A DNA stretch of 37,696 bases from Oscillospiraceae bacterium (lineage in GTDB: Bacteria > Bacillota > Clostridia > Oscillospirales > Oscillospiraceae), in the NCBI GenBank assembly GCA_031260685.1, contig JAISLB010000056.1, positions 1 through 37,696 of the forward strand. Reading direction: 5' to 3'. The position numbers were made by a program, and so were the translations under genes. The notes under the pieces were generated by a model. That model saw only the letters and a list, made by a program, of their open reading frames with translations. It did no database searches and had not been told where the DNA came from. The first letter of the stretch is position 1. Each line of letters begins with the position of its first letter. Below, piece after piece: positions 8,919 to 15,710 of the stretch.

Positions 8919-9648
8919 TGTAGTTTCTCCGAAGTTCTGAAATGAATCCGACCTTGTCGTTCGAGCGCATTAACGCTTCGCCGATAAGTACGGCATCGGC
9001 GCGAAGCCTGCTTAGAGTTTTCCCGTTTTCCGGAGAAGTAATACCGCTTTCGGCAATAAAAAGCACATCCGGCGGAATGAGTTCGCGCAAAGTTTCCGCA
9101 GTGTTTACGTCAACGTCAAAAGTCGCGAGATTGCGGTTGTTGATACCGATAATCTTTGCGCCGGAGTTGACAGCGCGTCGAACCTCCGTATCGCTGTGAG
9201 CTTCGGCGATAGCCGCCATACCGAGAGTTTCCGCAAGTTCGCGGAACCGCAGCAGCTCCGCGTCATTGAGAATAGCGCAGATAAGCAATACAGCCGAAGC
9301 TCCGAGTGTCCGCGCCTCGTAGATTTGGTACTCGTCAACGGTGAAGTCCTTGCGTAAGCAGGGGAGACGTACGGCTCCCGCAATTTCGCGCAGATATTCA
9401 TCGCTGCCGAGAAAGCGCGTCGGCTCCGTAAGAACGGATATCGCGGAAGCTCCCGCCAGTTCGTAGTCCTTCGCGATTTCGAGATAGGGGAAGTCCGGAG
9501 CTATCAGCCCTTTGCTCGGCGAAGCGCGTTTGACTTCGGCGATAACTGATAAGCCGGGAGCCGCGAGAGCCGCGTAAAAGTCGAATTCAGCGGTCTTTGC
9601 GGCTGCTACGCGCTCTCTTGCGGAGGCTGCTAATTCGTCCAGTATCAT
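8899..9648 (-). CDS. trpC: Indole-3-glycerol phosphate synthase
   Basis: 249 aa TIM barrel closing the indole ring of CdRP. IAEVKRASPSKG and LRKDFTVDEYQI hold the family's catalytic lysines and glutamate. The ORF track starts at 9951, but the ATG at 9648 (MILDELAASARERV) is the family start and forms an ATGA overlap with the trpD stop. The extra upstream codons are trpD read in another frame. Confidence 0.95.
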   Translation of the reverse strand: MILDELAASARERVAAAKTAEFDFYAALAAPGLSVIAEVKRASPSKGLIAPDFPYLEIAKDYELAGASAISVLTEPTRFLGSDEYLREIAGAVRLPCLRKDFTVDEYQIYEARTLGASAVLLICAILNDAELLRFRELAETLGMAAIAEAHSDTEVRRAVNSGAKIIGINNRNLATFDVDVNTAETLRELIPPDVLFIAESGITSPENGKTLSRLRADAVLIGEALMRSNDKVGFISELRRNYNADLQN

Positions 9649-10652
9649 TTGGATAACCTCACAAACTCGTTCAGGCGGTCGAGAGCGGCTCCGCTGTCGA
9701 GGATTCCGCGCGCAGTTTCTATCGCGTCTCCGATTGAAACTTCGGGTCTTGCGATGTGAATCGCCGCCCCGGAGTTTAGAAGTACCGCGTCGCGTTTGGC
9801 TCCCTTGTCCTTGCCGGATAGAACGCCGAGTGTGATTTGTGCGTTTTCTTGCGGCGTCCCGCCGACTAAGTCGCTTTTGTCGCAGCGTTTCATTCCGAAT
9901 TGCTCCGGGGTAAGCTCGTAGGAGGTGAATTTGCCGTCCCGGACTTCGCAAACGCTTGTGGCGGAGCTTGCGGAGATTTCGTCTAAGCCGTCCTGTCCGA
10001 AAACTACAAGCGCGCTTTTGACCCCGAGATTTGCGAGAACGTGAGCAAGCGGCTCGACTAAATCCTCCGAGTAAACCCCCAGAAGCTCCATATTGGCTCC
10101 GGCGGGGTTTACGAGAGGTCCGAGGATATTGAAAATCGTTCGAATCCCGAGTTCGCGCCGTACGGGAGCTACGTACTTCATAGCTATATGGTAGTTCTGC
10201 GCGAAAAGGAAACAGAGATTGATATTTTGGAGCAGCTCGAGGCTTTTCTCCGGCGGAATCGTTATATCCGCGCCGAGGGCTTCGAGAACGTCCGCCGCGC
10301 CTGATTTGCTTGAAGCCGCGCGGTTCCCGTGTTTCGCGACCGGGATTCCCGCTGCCGATATTATCATCGCGCTCGTAGTCGAGATATTGAACGAATTCGA
10401 CTTGTCGCCGCCTGTGCCAACGATTTCCAGTACGTCCATATTGTGCAGGAGCCGTATGCAGTGTTTGCGCATCCCTACCGCCGATGCCGTAATCTCGTCG
10501 ATAGTTTCGCCCTTGACGCTCATTGCCGCGAGGTACGCTGCCATTTGTATGTCGCTTGCCGAACCTGTCATAATCTCCGTCATAACGGTTTCAGCCATTT
10601 CCGGAGTTAGATCTTGCCGTGACGCGGCTCTTATGATTGCTTCCTTAATCAT
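9645..10652 (-). CDS. trpD: Anthranilate phosphoribosyltransferase
   Basis: 335 aa, usual length for a stand-alone TrpD. It attaches phosphoribosyl from PRPP to anthranilate. The PRPP/anthranilate motifs GTGGDKSNSFNIST and KHGNRAASSKSGAADVLEALG are intact. The track start at 11084 is too early (it runs through trpG); the ATG at 10652 has AAGGAG at good distance and gives the standard N-terminus MIKEAI. It is not fused to the glutamine amidotransferase, unlike enterobacterial TrpGD. Confidence 0.95.
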   Translation of the reverse strand: MIKEAIIRAASRQDLTPEMAETVMTEIMTGSASDIQMAAYLAAMSVKGETIDEITASAVGMRKHCIRLLHNMDVLEIVGTGGDKSNSFNISTTSAMIISAAGIPVAKHGNRAASSKSGAADVLEALGADITIPPEKSLELLQNINLCFLFAQNYHIAMKYVAPVRRELGIRTIFNILGPLVNPAGANMELLGVYSEDLVEPLAHVLANLGVKSALVVFGQDGLDEISASSATSVCEVRDGKFTSYELTPEQFGMKRCDKSDLVGGTPQENAQITLGVLSGKDKGAKRDAVLLNSGAAIHIARPEVSIGDAIETARGILDSGAALDRLNEFVRLSK

Positions 10653-10696
10653 TTCTGTGTTTCTCCTTATGTTAGGATTGTGTAATTTTTCGTATA

Positions 10697-11266
10697 TTAG
10701 CGGGCTTTGATAAAATTTTCCAGAATAGTGTTCCCGAGCGGGGTGAGTACGCTTTCCGGGTGGAATTGTACGCCGTACAGTTTGAAGTCCCTGTGGGCTA
10801 CTGCCATAATTTCGCCGTCCGGAGTGACCGCGGTAACTTTCAGCGATGCCGGAATAGTCTCCGGGATAGCCGCGAGAGAGTGATAACGCGCAACGGTGAT
10901 AACCTCCGGCAAACCCGCGAAAATCGCGCAGTCCGTATCTATCGACGCTTCGGACTGTTTGCCGTGCATAAGGCTTTTGGCGTAGCTGACGGTTGCTCCG
11001 TACACTTCGCAGATTGCCTGATGACCTAAGCAAACCCCGAGAATCGGTATCTTTCCCGCAAACTCGCGGATTACGTCTTCGCAAAGTCCCGCGTCCGACG
11101 GTTTCCCCGGTCCCGGCGAGATGATTATACGCTCCGGCTTGCGCTCCGCAATATCCGCAAGTGTGAATACGTCGTTGCGTACGACCTCTATGTCAGGCTC
11201 GATAGCTCCCGCCATTTGATAGAGATTATACGAAAAGCTGTCGTAGTTGTCGATAAGCAGAATCAT
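10697..11266 (-). CDS. trpG: Anthranilate synthase glutamine amidotransferase component
   Basis: 189 aa class I glutamine amidotransferase supplying ammonia to TrpE. The nucleophile elbow GVCLGHQ and the His-Glu pair in VQFHPES are present. The start is the ATG at 11266 (MILLIDNYDSFSYN), overlapping the trpE stop as ATGA; the longer track start at 11326 lies within trpE. A dual role with PabB is possible because no pabA is seen here. Confidence 0.95.
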   Translation of the reverse strand: MILLIDNYDSFSYNLYQMAGAIEPDIEVVRNDVFTLADIAERKPERIIISPGPGKPSDAGLCEDVIREFAGKIPILGVCLGHQAICEVYGATVSYAKSLMHGKQSEASIDTDCAIFAGLPEVITVARYHSLAAIPETIPASLKVTAVTPDGEIMAVAHRDFKLYGVQFHPESVLTPLGNTILENFIKAR

Positions 11267-12723
11267 AAGCGCACCTCCGACGCGGATTTTACCGCGTTTA
11301 CTACTGCCTGAGCTTTGTTTATGCACTCTTCGTATTCGTTTTCCGGTATGCTGTCGGCTACTATTCCCGCGCCGGAACGTACGAAAACTTTATCATTTTT
11401 CTTGAACGCGATTCGTATAGCGATACAGGTGTCCATATCACCGTTGAACGCGAGATAGCCGATAGCGCCGCCGTAGATACCGCGCCTGTTGCCCTCGAGT
11501 TCCCCGATTATCTCACAGGCGCGGATTTTCGGCGCGCCGGAGAGAGTACCCGCCGGAAGCAGCGCCGCTACAGCGTCCACCGCTCCGTAATCCGGGCGTA
11601 TTTCGCCGTTAACCGTGGAGCCGATGTGCATAACGTGCGAGAATTTTTCGATTGTCATATATTCCGCTACGTGAACCGAGCCGAATTTTGAGATTTTACC
11701 AATGTCGTTGCGCCCGAGGTCTACGAGCATATTGTGTTCCGCACGTTCTTTCGGGTCGGAGAGAAGTTCACGCTCCAGTTCCGCGTCAAGTTCGGGGGTT
11801 TTGCCGCGCGGTTTTGTACCTGCAAGCGGAAAGGTTGATACTATGCCGTTTTGCAGCTTGACGAGGGTTTCGGGAGCGGCGCCCGCGATTTCTATGTCGT
11901 CGCTCGAAAAGTAAAACATATAGGGCGAGGGATTGCTCCCGCGCAATATGCCGTAGGTTTCGAAGAGACTTCCGTCGGCTTCCGCCGTAAGACTATTTGA
12001 GAGTACGACCTGAAAAATATCGCCCTCGCGGATGTAGTGTTTGGCTTTCTCGACCATTTCGCAGTAGCGCGCTTTGTCGAAAAGCGGCGTGAATTCTGTT
12101 TTCAGCGCGAGCTTCTTCGGTTCTATCGCTTTGCCGCTTTCGAGAACCCGCCGTAAGCTTTCGAGTTCTGATACCGCGCGGTTGTAGTTTTCGCTTAGCG
12201 CGTCTGTACGGACATTTGTGATTAGGTATATCACATTTTCCAAAAAGTCAAAGGCGATAACCTTGTCAAACAGCATTAGGTCAATATCTTTGAAACCCTC
12301 GAGGTCGGTTCCTCCGAGGTTCAGCTGAGGTTCGGCGTATCTTATGTAGTCGTAGGAGAAGTAACCGACTAAGCCCCCCGTAAAGGGCGGCAAGCCGTCA
12401 ACGCGTGGTGAACGGTTATCCGCGAGAATCGCGCGTATCTGCTCCGAGGGGTCGTCTGAACGGAGAGTTATTGACGCTGCGCTTTTGATTTTGACTTCGC
12501 CGTTTTTCGCGGTGAATTCCAGCCCCGGGTCGTAACCGAGAAAAGTGTAACGCCCGTGGCGGCTTGAATTCTCCGCGCTGTCGAGGATAAAGCACTGGCG
12601 CGAGAGGTTTTTGAGCTTGAGAAAAACCTCCTGCGGGGTTGCGGAACCGATAGGAAGCGTTAGGGAGACCGGCACTAAGCCGTAACCTTCCGCAAGCTTC
12701 GCGGTTTGCTCAAATGTTTGCAT
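11263..12723 (-). CDS. trpE: Anthranilate synthase component I
   Basis: 486 aa chorismate-using enzyme, first committed step to tryptophan. The N-terminal part contains the likely tryptophan feedback region (FILDSAENSSRHGRYTFLG, related to the LLES element), and the C-terminal catalytic half has NPSPYMFYF, GTLSGAPKIRACEII and GAIGYLAFNG. The ATG at 12723 follows AAGGAG; the track start at 12780 lies in the leader terminator. It is the first gene of trpEGDCFBA and is regulated by the T-box upstream. Confidence 0.96.
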   Translation of the reverse strand: MQTFEQTAKLAEGYGLVPVSLTLPIGSATPQEVFLKLKNLSRQCFILDSAENSSRHGRYTFLGYDPGLEFTAKNGEVKIKSAASITLRSDDPSEQIRAILADNRSPRVDGLPPFTGGLVGYFSYDYIRYAEPQLNLGGTDLEGFKDIDLMLFDKVIAFDFLENVIYLITNVRTDALSENYNRAVSELESLRRVLESGKAIEPKKLALKTEFTPLFDKARYCEMVEKAKHYIREGDIFQVVLSNSLTAEADGSLFETYGILRGSNPSPYMFYFSSDDIEIAGAAPETLVKLQNGIVSTFPLAGTKPRGKTPELDAELERELLSDPKERAEHNMLVDLGRNDIGKISKFGSVHVAEYMTIEKFSHVMHIGSTVNGEIRPDYGAVDAVAALLPAGTLSGAPKIRACEIIGELEGNRRGIYGGAIGYLAFNGDMDTCIAIRIAFKKNDKVFVRSGAGIVADSIPENEYEECINKAQAVVNAVKSASEVRL

Positions 12724-12744
12724 ATAGCACTCCTTTTCTTCGGA

Positions 12745-12782
12745 GCAAATAAAAATCGCCCCGACAAAATACATTGTCAAGG
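12745..12782 (-). terminator. Intrinsic terminator of the trp T-box
   Basis: On the minus strand CCTTGACAA (12782-12774) pairs with TTGTCGGGG (12767-12759, two G-U pairs), followed by CGATTTTTATTT. Its 5' arm shares CCTTG with the antiterminator, giving the usual mutually exclusive switch. It ends about 22 bases before trpE. Confidence 0.85.
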
Positions 12783-12788
12783 ACGAAC

Positions 12789-12876
12789 GGATCCAGATAA
12801 CAAGTATCAGATATCAGATATCAGATAGTTTCGTATCTTCCAACTGTTATTTGATATTTGCTCACTGCAAACTATA
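12789..12876 (-). repeat. Heptamer inverted-repeat element inside the T-box antiterminator loop
   Basis: On the plus strand three ATCAGAT units and a degenerate CAGATAACA unit form one arm, and AACTGTTATTTGATATTTGCTCACTGC forms a partly complementary second arm (CAGATAACA versus TGTTATTTG). On the minus strand the element opens with GCAGTGAG, resembling the GCARTG ends of other copies. It lies exactly between GCGAAC and GTTCGT, the two strands of helix A2 of the antiterminator. Confidence 0.8.
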
Positions 12877-13063
12877 GTTCGCGGTGCCACCTTGATTCGG
12901 GGTTTACACTAACCCCGCACTTTTTGGCACGCTCCGCGCGCGCCTGATAACCTCCGCGGTTCCATTGTAACGTAGCTGATACCGCCGGTTCTCAGCAATC
13001 CCGGTTCTCTGTAAGTGCAGCCGCACGTTTTTACTTCCGCATCATCGGTCTATATTGTCAACC

Positions 13064-13092
13064 ATTATAGCACAGCCGTTTTGCTTTGTCAA
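13064..13092 (-). promoter_or_regulatory. Consensus sigma-A promoter of the trp operon
   Basis: Minus strand: TTGACA, 17-base spacer, TATAAT, a perfect consensus pair. The transcript should start near 13057, immediately before the T-box stem I, giving a leader of about 330 bases. No TrpR-type operator is evident, so control is probably by the T-box alone. Confidence 0.9.
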
Positions 13093-13104
13093 GAGGGTAA
13101 TTTT

Positions 13105-13215
13105 GCAGTGGTCAGTGGTCAGTGGTCAGTGAACAGCAGAGACGAGAGGACGGAGGTTGAGTCCAAACCCCCCGTCTACGCAGCTGACCACTAACCACTG
13201 TTCACTGACCACTGC
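13105..13215. repeat. Heptamer inverted-repeat element between trpE and padR
   Basis: Full two-armed copy. It is bounded by a perfect 13-base inverted repeat GCAGTGGTCAGTG/CACTGACCACTGC, with arms of AGTGGTC units and their complements. The core is about 45 bases. Read on the minus strand it contains GACGGGGGGTT...AACCTCCGTC, a hairpin related to the cores near 15.4 and 20.2 kb. It lies 13 bases upstream of the trp -35 box. The rest of this gene-free stretch (12724-13353) holds the T-box, two divergent promoters and about 65 featureless bases. Confidence 0.85.
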
Positions 13216-13282
13216 TAACAGCGAAGCACTTCAAATTAACTCGCTTTTGGGTTTGTTCATAAAATGTTTACAATTCACCCTC

Positions 13283-13311
13283 TTGACAAACAATATTATA
13301 CAGTTTATAAT
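13283..13311 (+). promoter_or_regulatory. Consensus sigma-A promoter of the padR operon
   Basis: TTGACA, 17 bases, TATAAT, 42 bases before the padR-family start codon. The surrounding AT-rich sequence (ACAATATTATACAGTTTATAATAT region) has partial dyad symmetry that could be a PadR autoregulatory operator, but this is inference. Confidence 0.85.
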
Positions 13312-13353
13312 ATAGCCATAAACAACAATATTGACGAAAGGAAGTGACTCTCT

Positions 13354-13731
13354 ATGGCTTTTCACGCGCAGCTGCTTGATGCTTGCGTGCTGGCTAATAT
13401 CGCTAAGTCGGACGCTTACGGCTATACGCTTACGCAAAACCTCAAGGACGTCGTTAACGTTTCGGAATCTACGCTGTACCCCGTGCTTAGACGTTTACAG
13501 TCGGACGCTATGCTCACCTATTACGACCAACCTTATCAGGGGAGGAACCGCCGCTACTACTCAATTACGGAGAGCGGCAGGCAGCAACTCAAAGAATTCT
13601 CGCAGCAATGGATAATTTTCCGCGATAAGGTTAACGAACTTCTGGACCCGTTCTATCAATTGCCGGCTTCCGGCTCACAAGCTATCGCTTTGAAAGGAGA
13701 TGATTCAAATGTCCAAATCGCAGTTTCTTGA
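13354..13731 (+). CDS. PadR family transcriptional regulator
   Basis: 125 aa. The winged-helix domain has the typical PadR string SDAYGYTLTQNL followed by SESTLYPVLRRLQSDAML and the wing RNRRYYSITESGRQQL, then a short C-terminal helix for dimerisation. Family members usually repress their own operon in response to an effector. AAAGGAAGTG precedes the ATG. The end overlaps the next gene by 23 bases, and the three-gene order PadR, DUF1700, DUF4097 is a recurrent Firmicute arrangement thought to respond to envelope stress. Confidence 0.92.
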   Translation: MAFHAQLLDACVLANIAKSDAYGYTLTQNLKDVVNVSESTLYPVLRRLQSDAMLTYYDQPYQGRNRRYYSITESGRQQLKEFSQQWIIFRDKVNELLDPFYQLPASGSQAIALKGDDSNVQIAVS

Positions 13732-14389
13732 GGAATTGGCACATCGGCTGCGTCACTTACCGGAGAATGAGCGCGGGGAGGCTGTGCGCTATTACGATGA
13801 GTATATCTCGGATAAAATCGACGAGTCCGCGGACCGCGCAGACATTGCTCCCGCTGAACTCGGTACCCCCGCGGAGCTTGCGGCACAGATTATCGCGGTA
13901 TGGGCGGAGCAAGCCGAGCCGCAAACTCGGACAGCCGAAAACAGATATACCCGCGATAACACCGAGCGGACGCAAAGTACAACAGCTTACTACGAAGCAA
14001 GCGGCGAACAGCGCAAAGATTCCGGCAAACGCTCCGGGTTTAGGACTTTTTGGATTGTTGTTCTCGCGGTCTTTGCTTCTCCGATTGCGCTTCCGATTGG
14101 TATCGCGCTTATTGCCGTTGCGATTGCGCTTTTTGTCTCGCTTATAGCGGTTGTAATCTCGGTAGCGGCGGGGGGCGTAGCGGCTATAATCGGCGGAATA
14201 GTGACCTTAATCGCGGGATTCGCGCTTATCGGCACCAGTTTTGCCACAACGATATATCTTATCGGTATGAGCTTAGCGGCGGTCGGATTGGGGCTGATAC
14301 TCGTAAAGTGCGTTACGCTCATCGCTAAGCACGGGGTCGGAGGACTCATCAGTATGCTGACAAACGCCATTAGGAGGTACAAGAAATGA
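13709..14389 (+). CDS. DUF1700 (HAAS-domain) membrane protein
   Basis: 226 aa. The N-terminal 60 residues (SKSQFLEELAHRLRHLPENERGEAV..YYDEYISDKID) match the HAAS/DUF1700 helical domain found in proteins paired with PadR regulators. A linker rich in charged and polar residues follows, then about four closely packed hydrophobic helices (residues ~115-220) with many Ile, Ala and Gly. The start at 13709 has AAAGGAG nine bases upstream; the track start at 13700 would be too close to it. The DUF1700 domain probably interacts with the PadR protein or anchors it at the membrane; this is inference from the family context. Confidence 0.85.
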   Translation: MSKSQFLEELAHRLRHLPENERGEAVRYYDEYISDKIDESADRADIAPAELGTPAELAAQIIAVWAEQAEPQTRTAENRYTRDNTERTQSTTAYYEASGEQRKDSGKRSGFRTFWIVVLAVFASPIALPIGIALIAVAIALFVSLIAVVISVAAGGVAAIIGGIVTLIAGFALIGTSFATTIYLIGMSLAAVGLGLILVKCVTLIAKHGVGGLISMLTNAIRRYKK

Positions 14390-15306
14390 AAAACAACAGA
14401 ATTTGGCTTATTGCCTTAGGACTAATCCTCGTCGGCGGAATACTCGGCGTCGTAGGTTACGCCAGCGGAGCTTCAACGGGAGTTCGCTGGGATAGAGGCG
14501 GAATCCGCGCGATAGGCGGCAGGAACGATTTGCTCGAAATGTCCGATACTTATGATACTGTTTCGAGCATTACAATAGACCACGACGTGGGAAACGTTAC
14601 GCTCGAACCCTCGTATGACGGGAGCTTCGGATATAGTCTGCAATACAACGATGATATTGAGCCAATTGTTGACTACTCTGACGGAAAACTGAGGATAGTT
14701 ACGAAAGCGCCTAATTATAACGGCTGGGGCTCTTTCGGCTTTAACATCGGACCTTTCAGCGGGGAATACGAAAATAACCTTACCGTCTACTATCCGGAGG
14801 GCGCGGAGTTTTACTTTGGCGATATACAGTGCGCTTTGGGACAAATCTCTATCGACGGAGCGGACTTCGAACGTTTGACCGCGGAAGCCGATATGGGGCA
14901 AATCACCGTCAAGAACGTAAACTCCGGCAAAACTGTTGTTATCGCGCATATGGGTAAGGTTGAACTATACGGAGTTACCGCGGGCGCTGCCGATATTACA
15001 GCGAATATGGGCGCTGTGGAGTGCCGCGATGTCAGTCTCTCGGGTAATTCAAGCATTGAGCTTAGTATGGGCGCGCTGAATTACCGCGGGACTGTCAGCG
15101 GTGAGCTTAACGTAGAGGCTAATATGGGAGCCGTCGAACTGCGGCTCGAGGACGGACTCGACAACTACGACTTTGACTTAGACTGCGATATGGGCAGCGT
15201 ATACTTCGGCGGACGCGAAATGGGCGGCGACTACACCTCGCGCAGCAGCGCCGCAAACCTGATAAAAGTAAAATCCAATATGGGAGCGATTAAGGTCAGT
15301 GAATAG
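14386..15306 (+). CDS. DUF4097 beta-helix surface/membrane-anchored protein
   Basis: 306 aa. One N-terminal membrane segment (residues ~7-27) acts as uncleaved anchor or signal peptide; the rest is a repetitive beta-strand domain with recurring MG-containing turns (ADMGQI, AHMGKV, ANMGAV, LSMGAL, CDMGSV, SNMGAI) typical of DUF4097/DUF4098. ATGA overlap with the DUF1700 gene shows coupling. The exact role is unknown; relatives sit in LiaFSR-like envelope stress modules. The last residues (VSE) and the stop codon are written by the following heptamer repeat array, so the native C-terminus may have been altered. Confidence 0.85.
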   Translation: MKNNRIWLIALGLILVGGILGVVGYASGASTGVRWDRGGIRAIGGRNDLLEMSDTYDTVSSITIDHDVGNVTLEPSYDGSFGYSLQYNDDIEPIVDYSDGKLRIVTKAPNYNGWGSFGFNIGPFSGEYENNLTVYYPEGAEFYFGDIQCALGQISIDGADFERLTAEADMGQITVKNVNSGKTVVIAHMGKVELYGVTAGAADITANMGAVECRDVSLSGNSSIELSMGALNYRGTVSGELNVEANMGAVELRLEDGLDNYDFDLDCDMGSVYFGGREMGGDYTSRSSAANLIKVKSNMGAIKVSE

Positions 15307-15486
15307 TGAATAGTGAATAGTGAATAGTGAATAGTGAATAGTGAATAGTGAATAGTGAATAGTGAACAGTGAACAGTGAACAGTGAACAGTGGTCAGATA
15401 ACAGAGACGGGGGTTAGGACGTAGCCTCCGTTACTGTTCACTGTTCACTGACCACTGACCACTGACCACTGAACCACTGACCACTA
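15296..15486. repeat. Large heptamer inverted-repeat element downstream of the DUF4097 gene
   Basis: The left arm has about nine AGTGAAT units, then about four AGTGAAC units, then AGTGGTC. The core AGAGACGGGGGTTAGGACG, with the complement CCTCCGT, can form a hairpin. The right arm is TGTTCAC and TGACCAC units. The array begins inside the last codons and stop of the DUF4097 gene. It is the largest tract in the window. The remainder of this gene-free stretch (15307-15710) holds the fliD promoter and a second short heptamer tract. Confidence 0.9.
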
Positions 15487-15498
15487 CAAAATCAGGTA

Positions 15499-15525
15499 TA
15501 AAGTTTTTCGGATTTCTTACGATAA
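15499..15525 (+). promoter_or_regulatory. Sigma-28/SigD-type flagellar promoter of fliD
   Basis: TAAA, 15-base spacer, TACGATAA, which matches the flagellar sigma consensus TAAA-N15-GCCGATAA in the -35 box and six of eight -10 positions. It starts 13 bases after the heptamer element and implies a fliD leader of about 180 bases. Confidence 0.75.
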
Positions 15526-15654
15526 ACATAGTAGGCGGGAAGTCCGGGGAATTATTTGGGAGCTTGCTGAACCGGGTACGCCTTCGCAGCTCACACAATG
15601 TACAGCTGACCGGTTTGCAAATGTCAAATATTATTAGTCGGAAGCACGGTTTGC

Positions 15655-15693
15655 CGCTATTTGTTATCTGTTATTTGCTGACTGTTATTTGGA
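15655..15693 (+). repeat. Short degenerate heptamer tract before fliD
   Basis: TGTTATC, TGTTATT, TGCTGAC, TGTTATT follow in period 7, the same class as the second arm of the T-box copy. It is one-armed, without a core hairpin, and lies in the fliD leader about 17 bases before the start codon. Confidence 0.65.
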
Positions 15694-15710
15694 TATGAGA
15701 GGTAATTATT

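Larger units (their letters stand above)
12745..13057 (-). promoter_or_regulatory. Tryptophan T-box riboswitch (trpE leader)
   Basis: The minus-strand leader contains the conserved T-box AAGGTGGCACCGCGAAC at about 12895-12878, a stem I with AGAGAACCGG and GCTGAGAACCGG segments, a probable UGG (Trp) specifier at 12964-12962 followed by AAC, and a stem III hairpin CGGGGTT/AACCCCG at 12917-12898. Uncharged tRNA-Trp should bind the specifier and, through TGGC in the bulge, stabilise the antiterminator CAAGG-[TGGCACC]-GCGAAC...GTTCGTCCTTG. Unusually the loop of that antiterminator is 88 bases long (12789-12876) and consists mostly of a heptamer repeat element. The helices on either side match, so I expect the switch to work. 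Confidence 0.93.

Noticed and set aside
9949-11084. Long N-terminal extension of trpD in the ORF track
   Set aside because: The extension is trpG read in another frame; the ATG at 10652 with AAGGAG gives the family N-terminus.
15296-15486. Tandem repeats suggesting a CRISPR array
   Set aside because: The period is seven bases with no unique spacers, the units change class gradually, and no cas genes are present.
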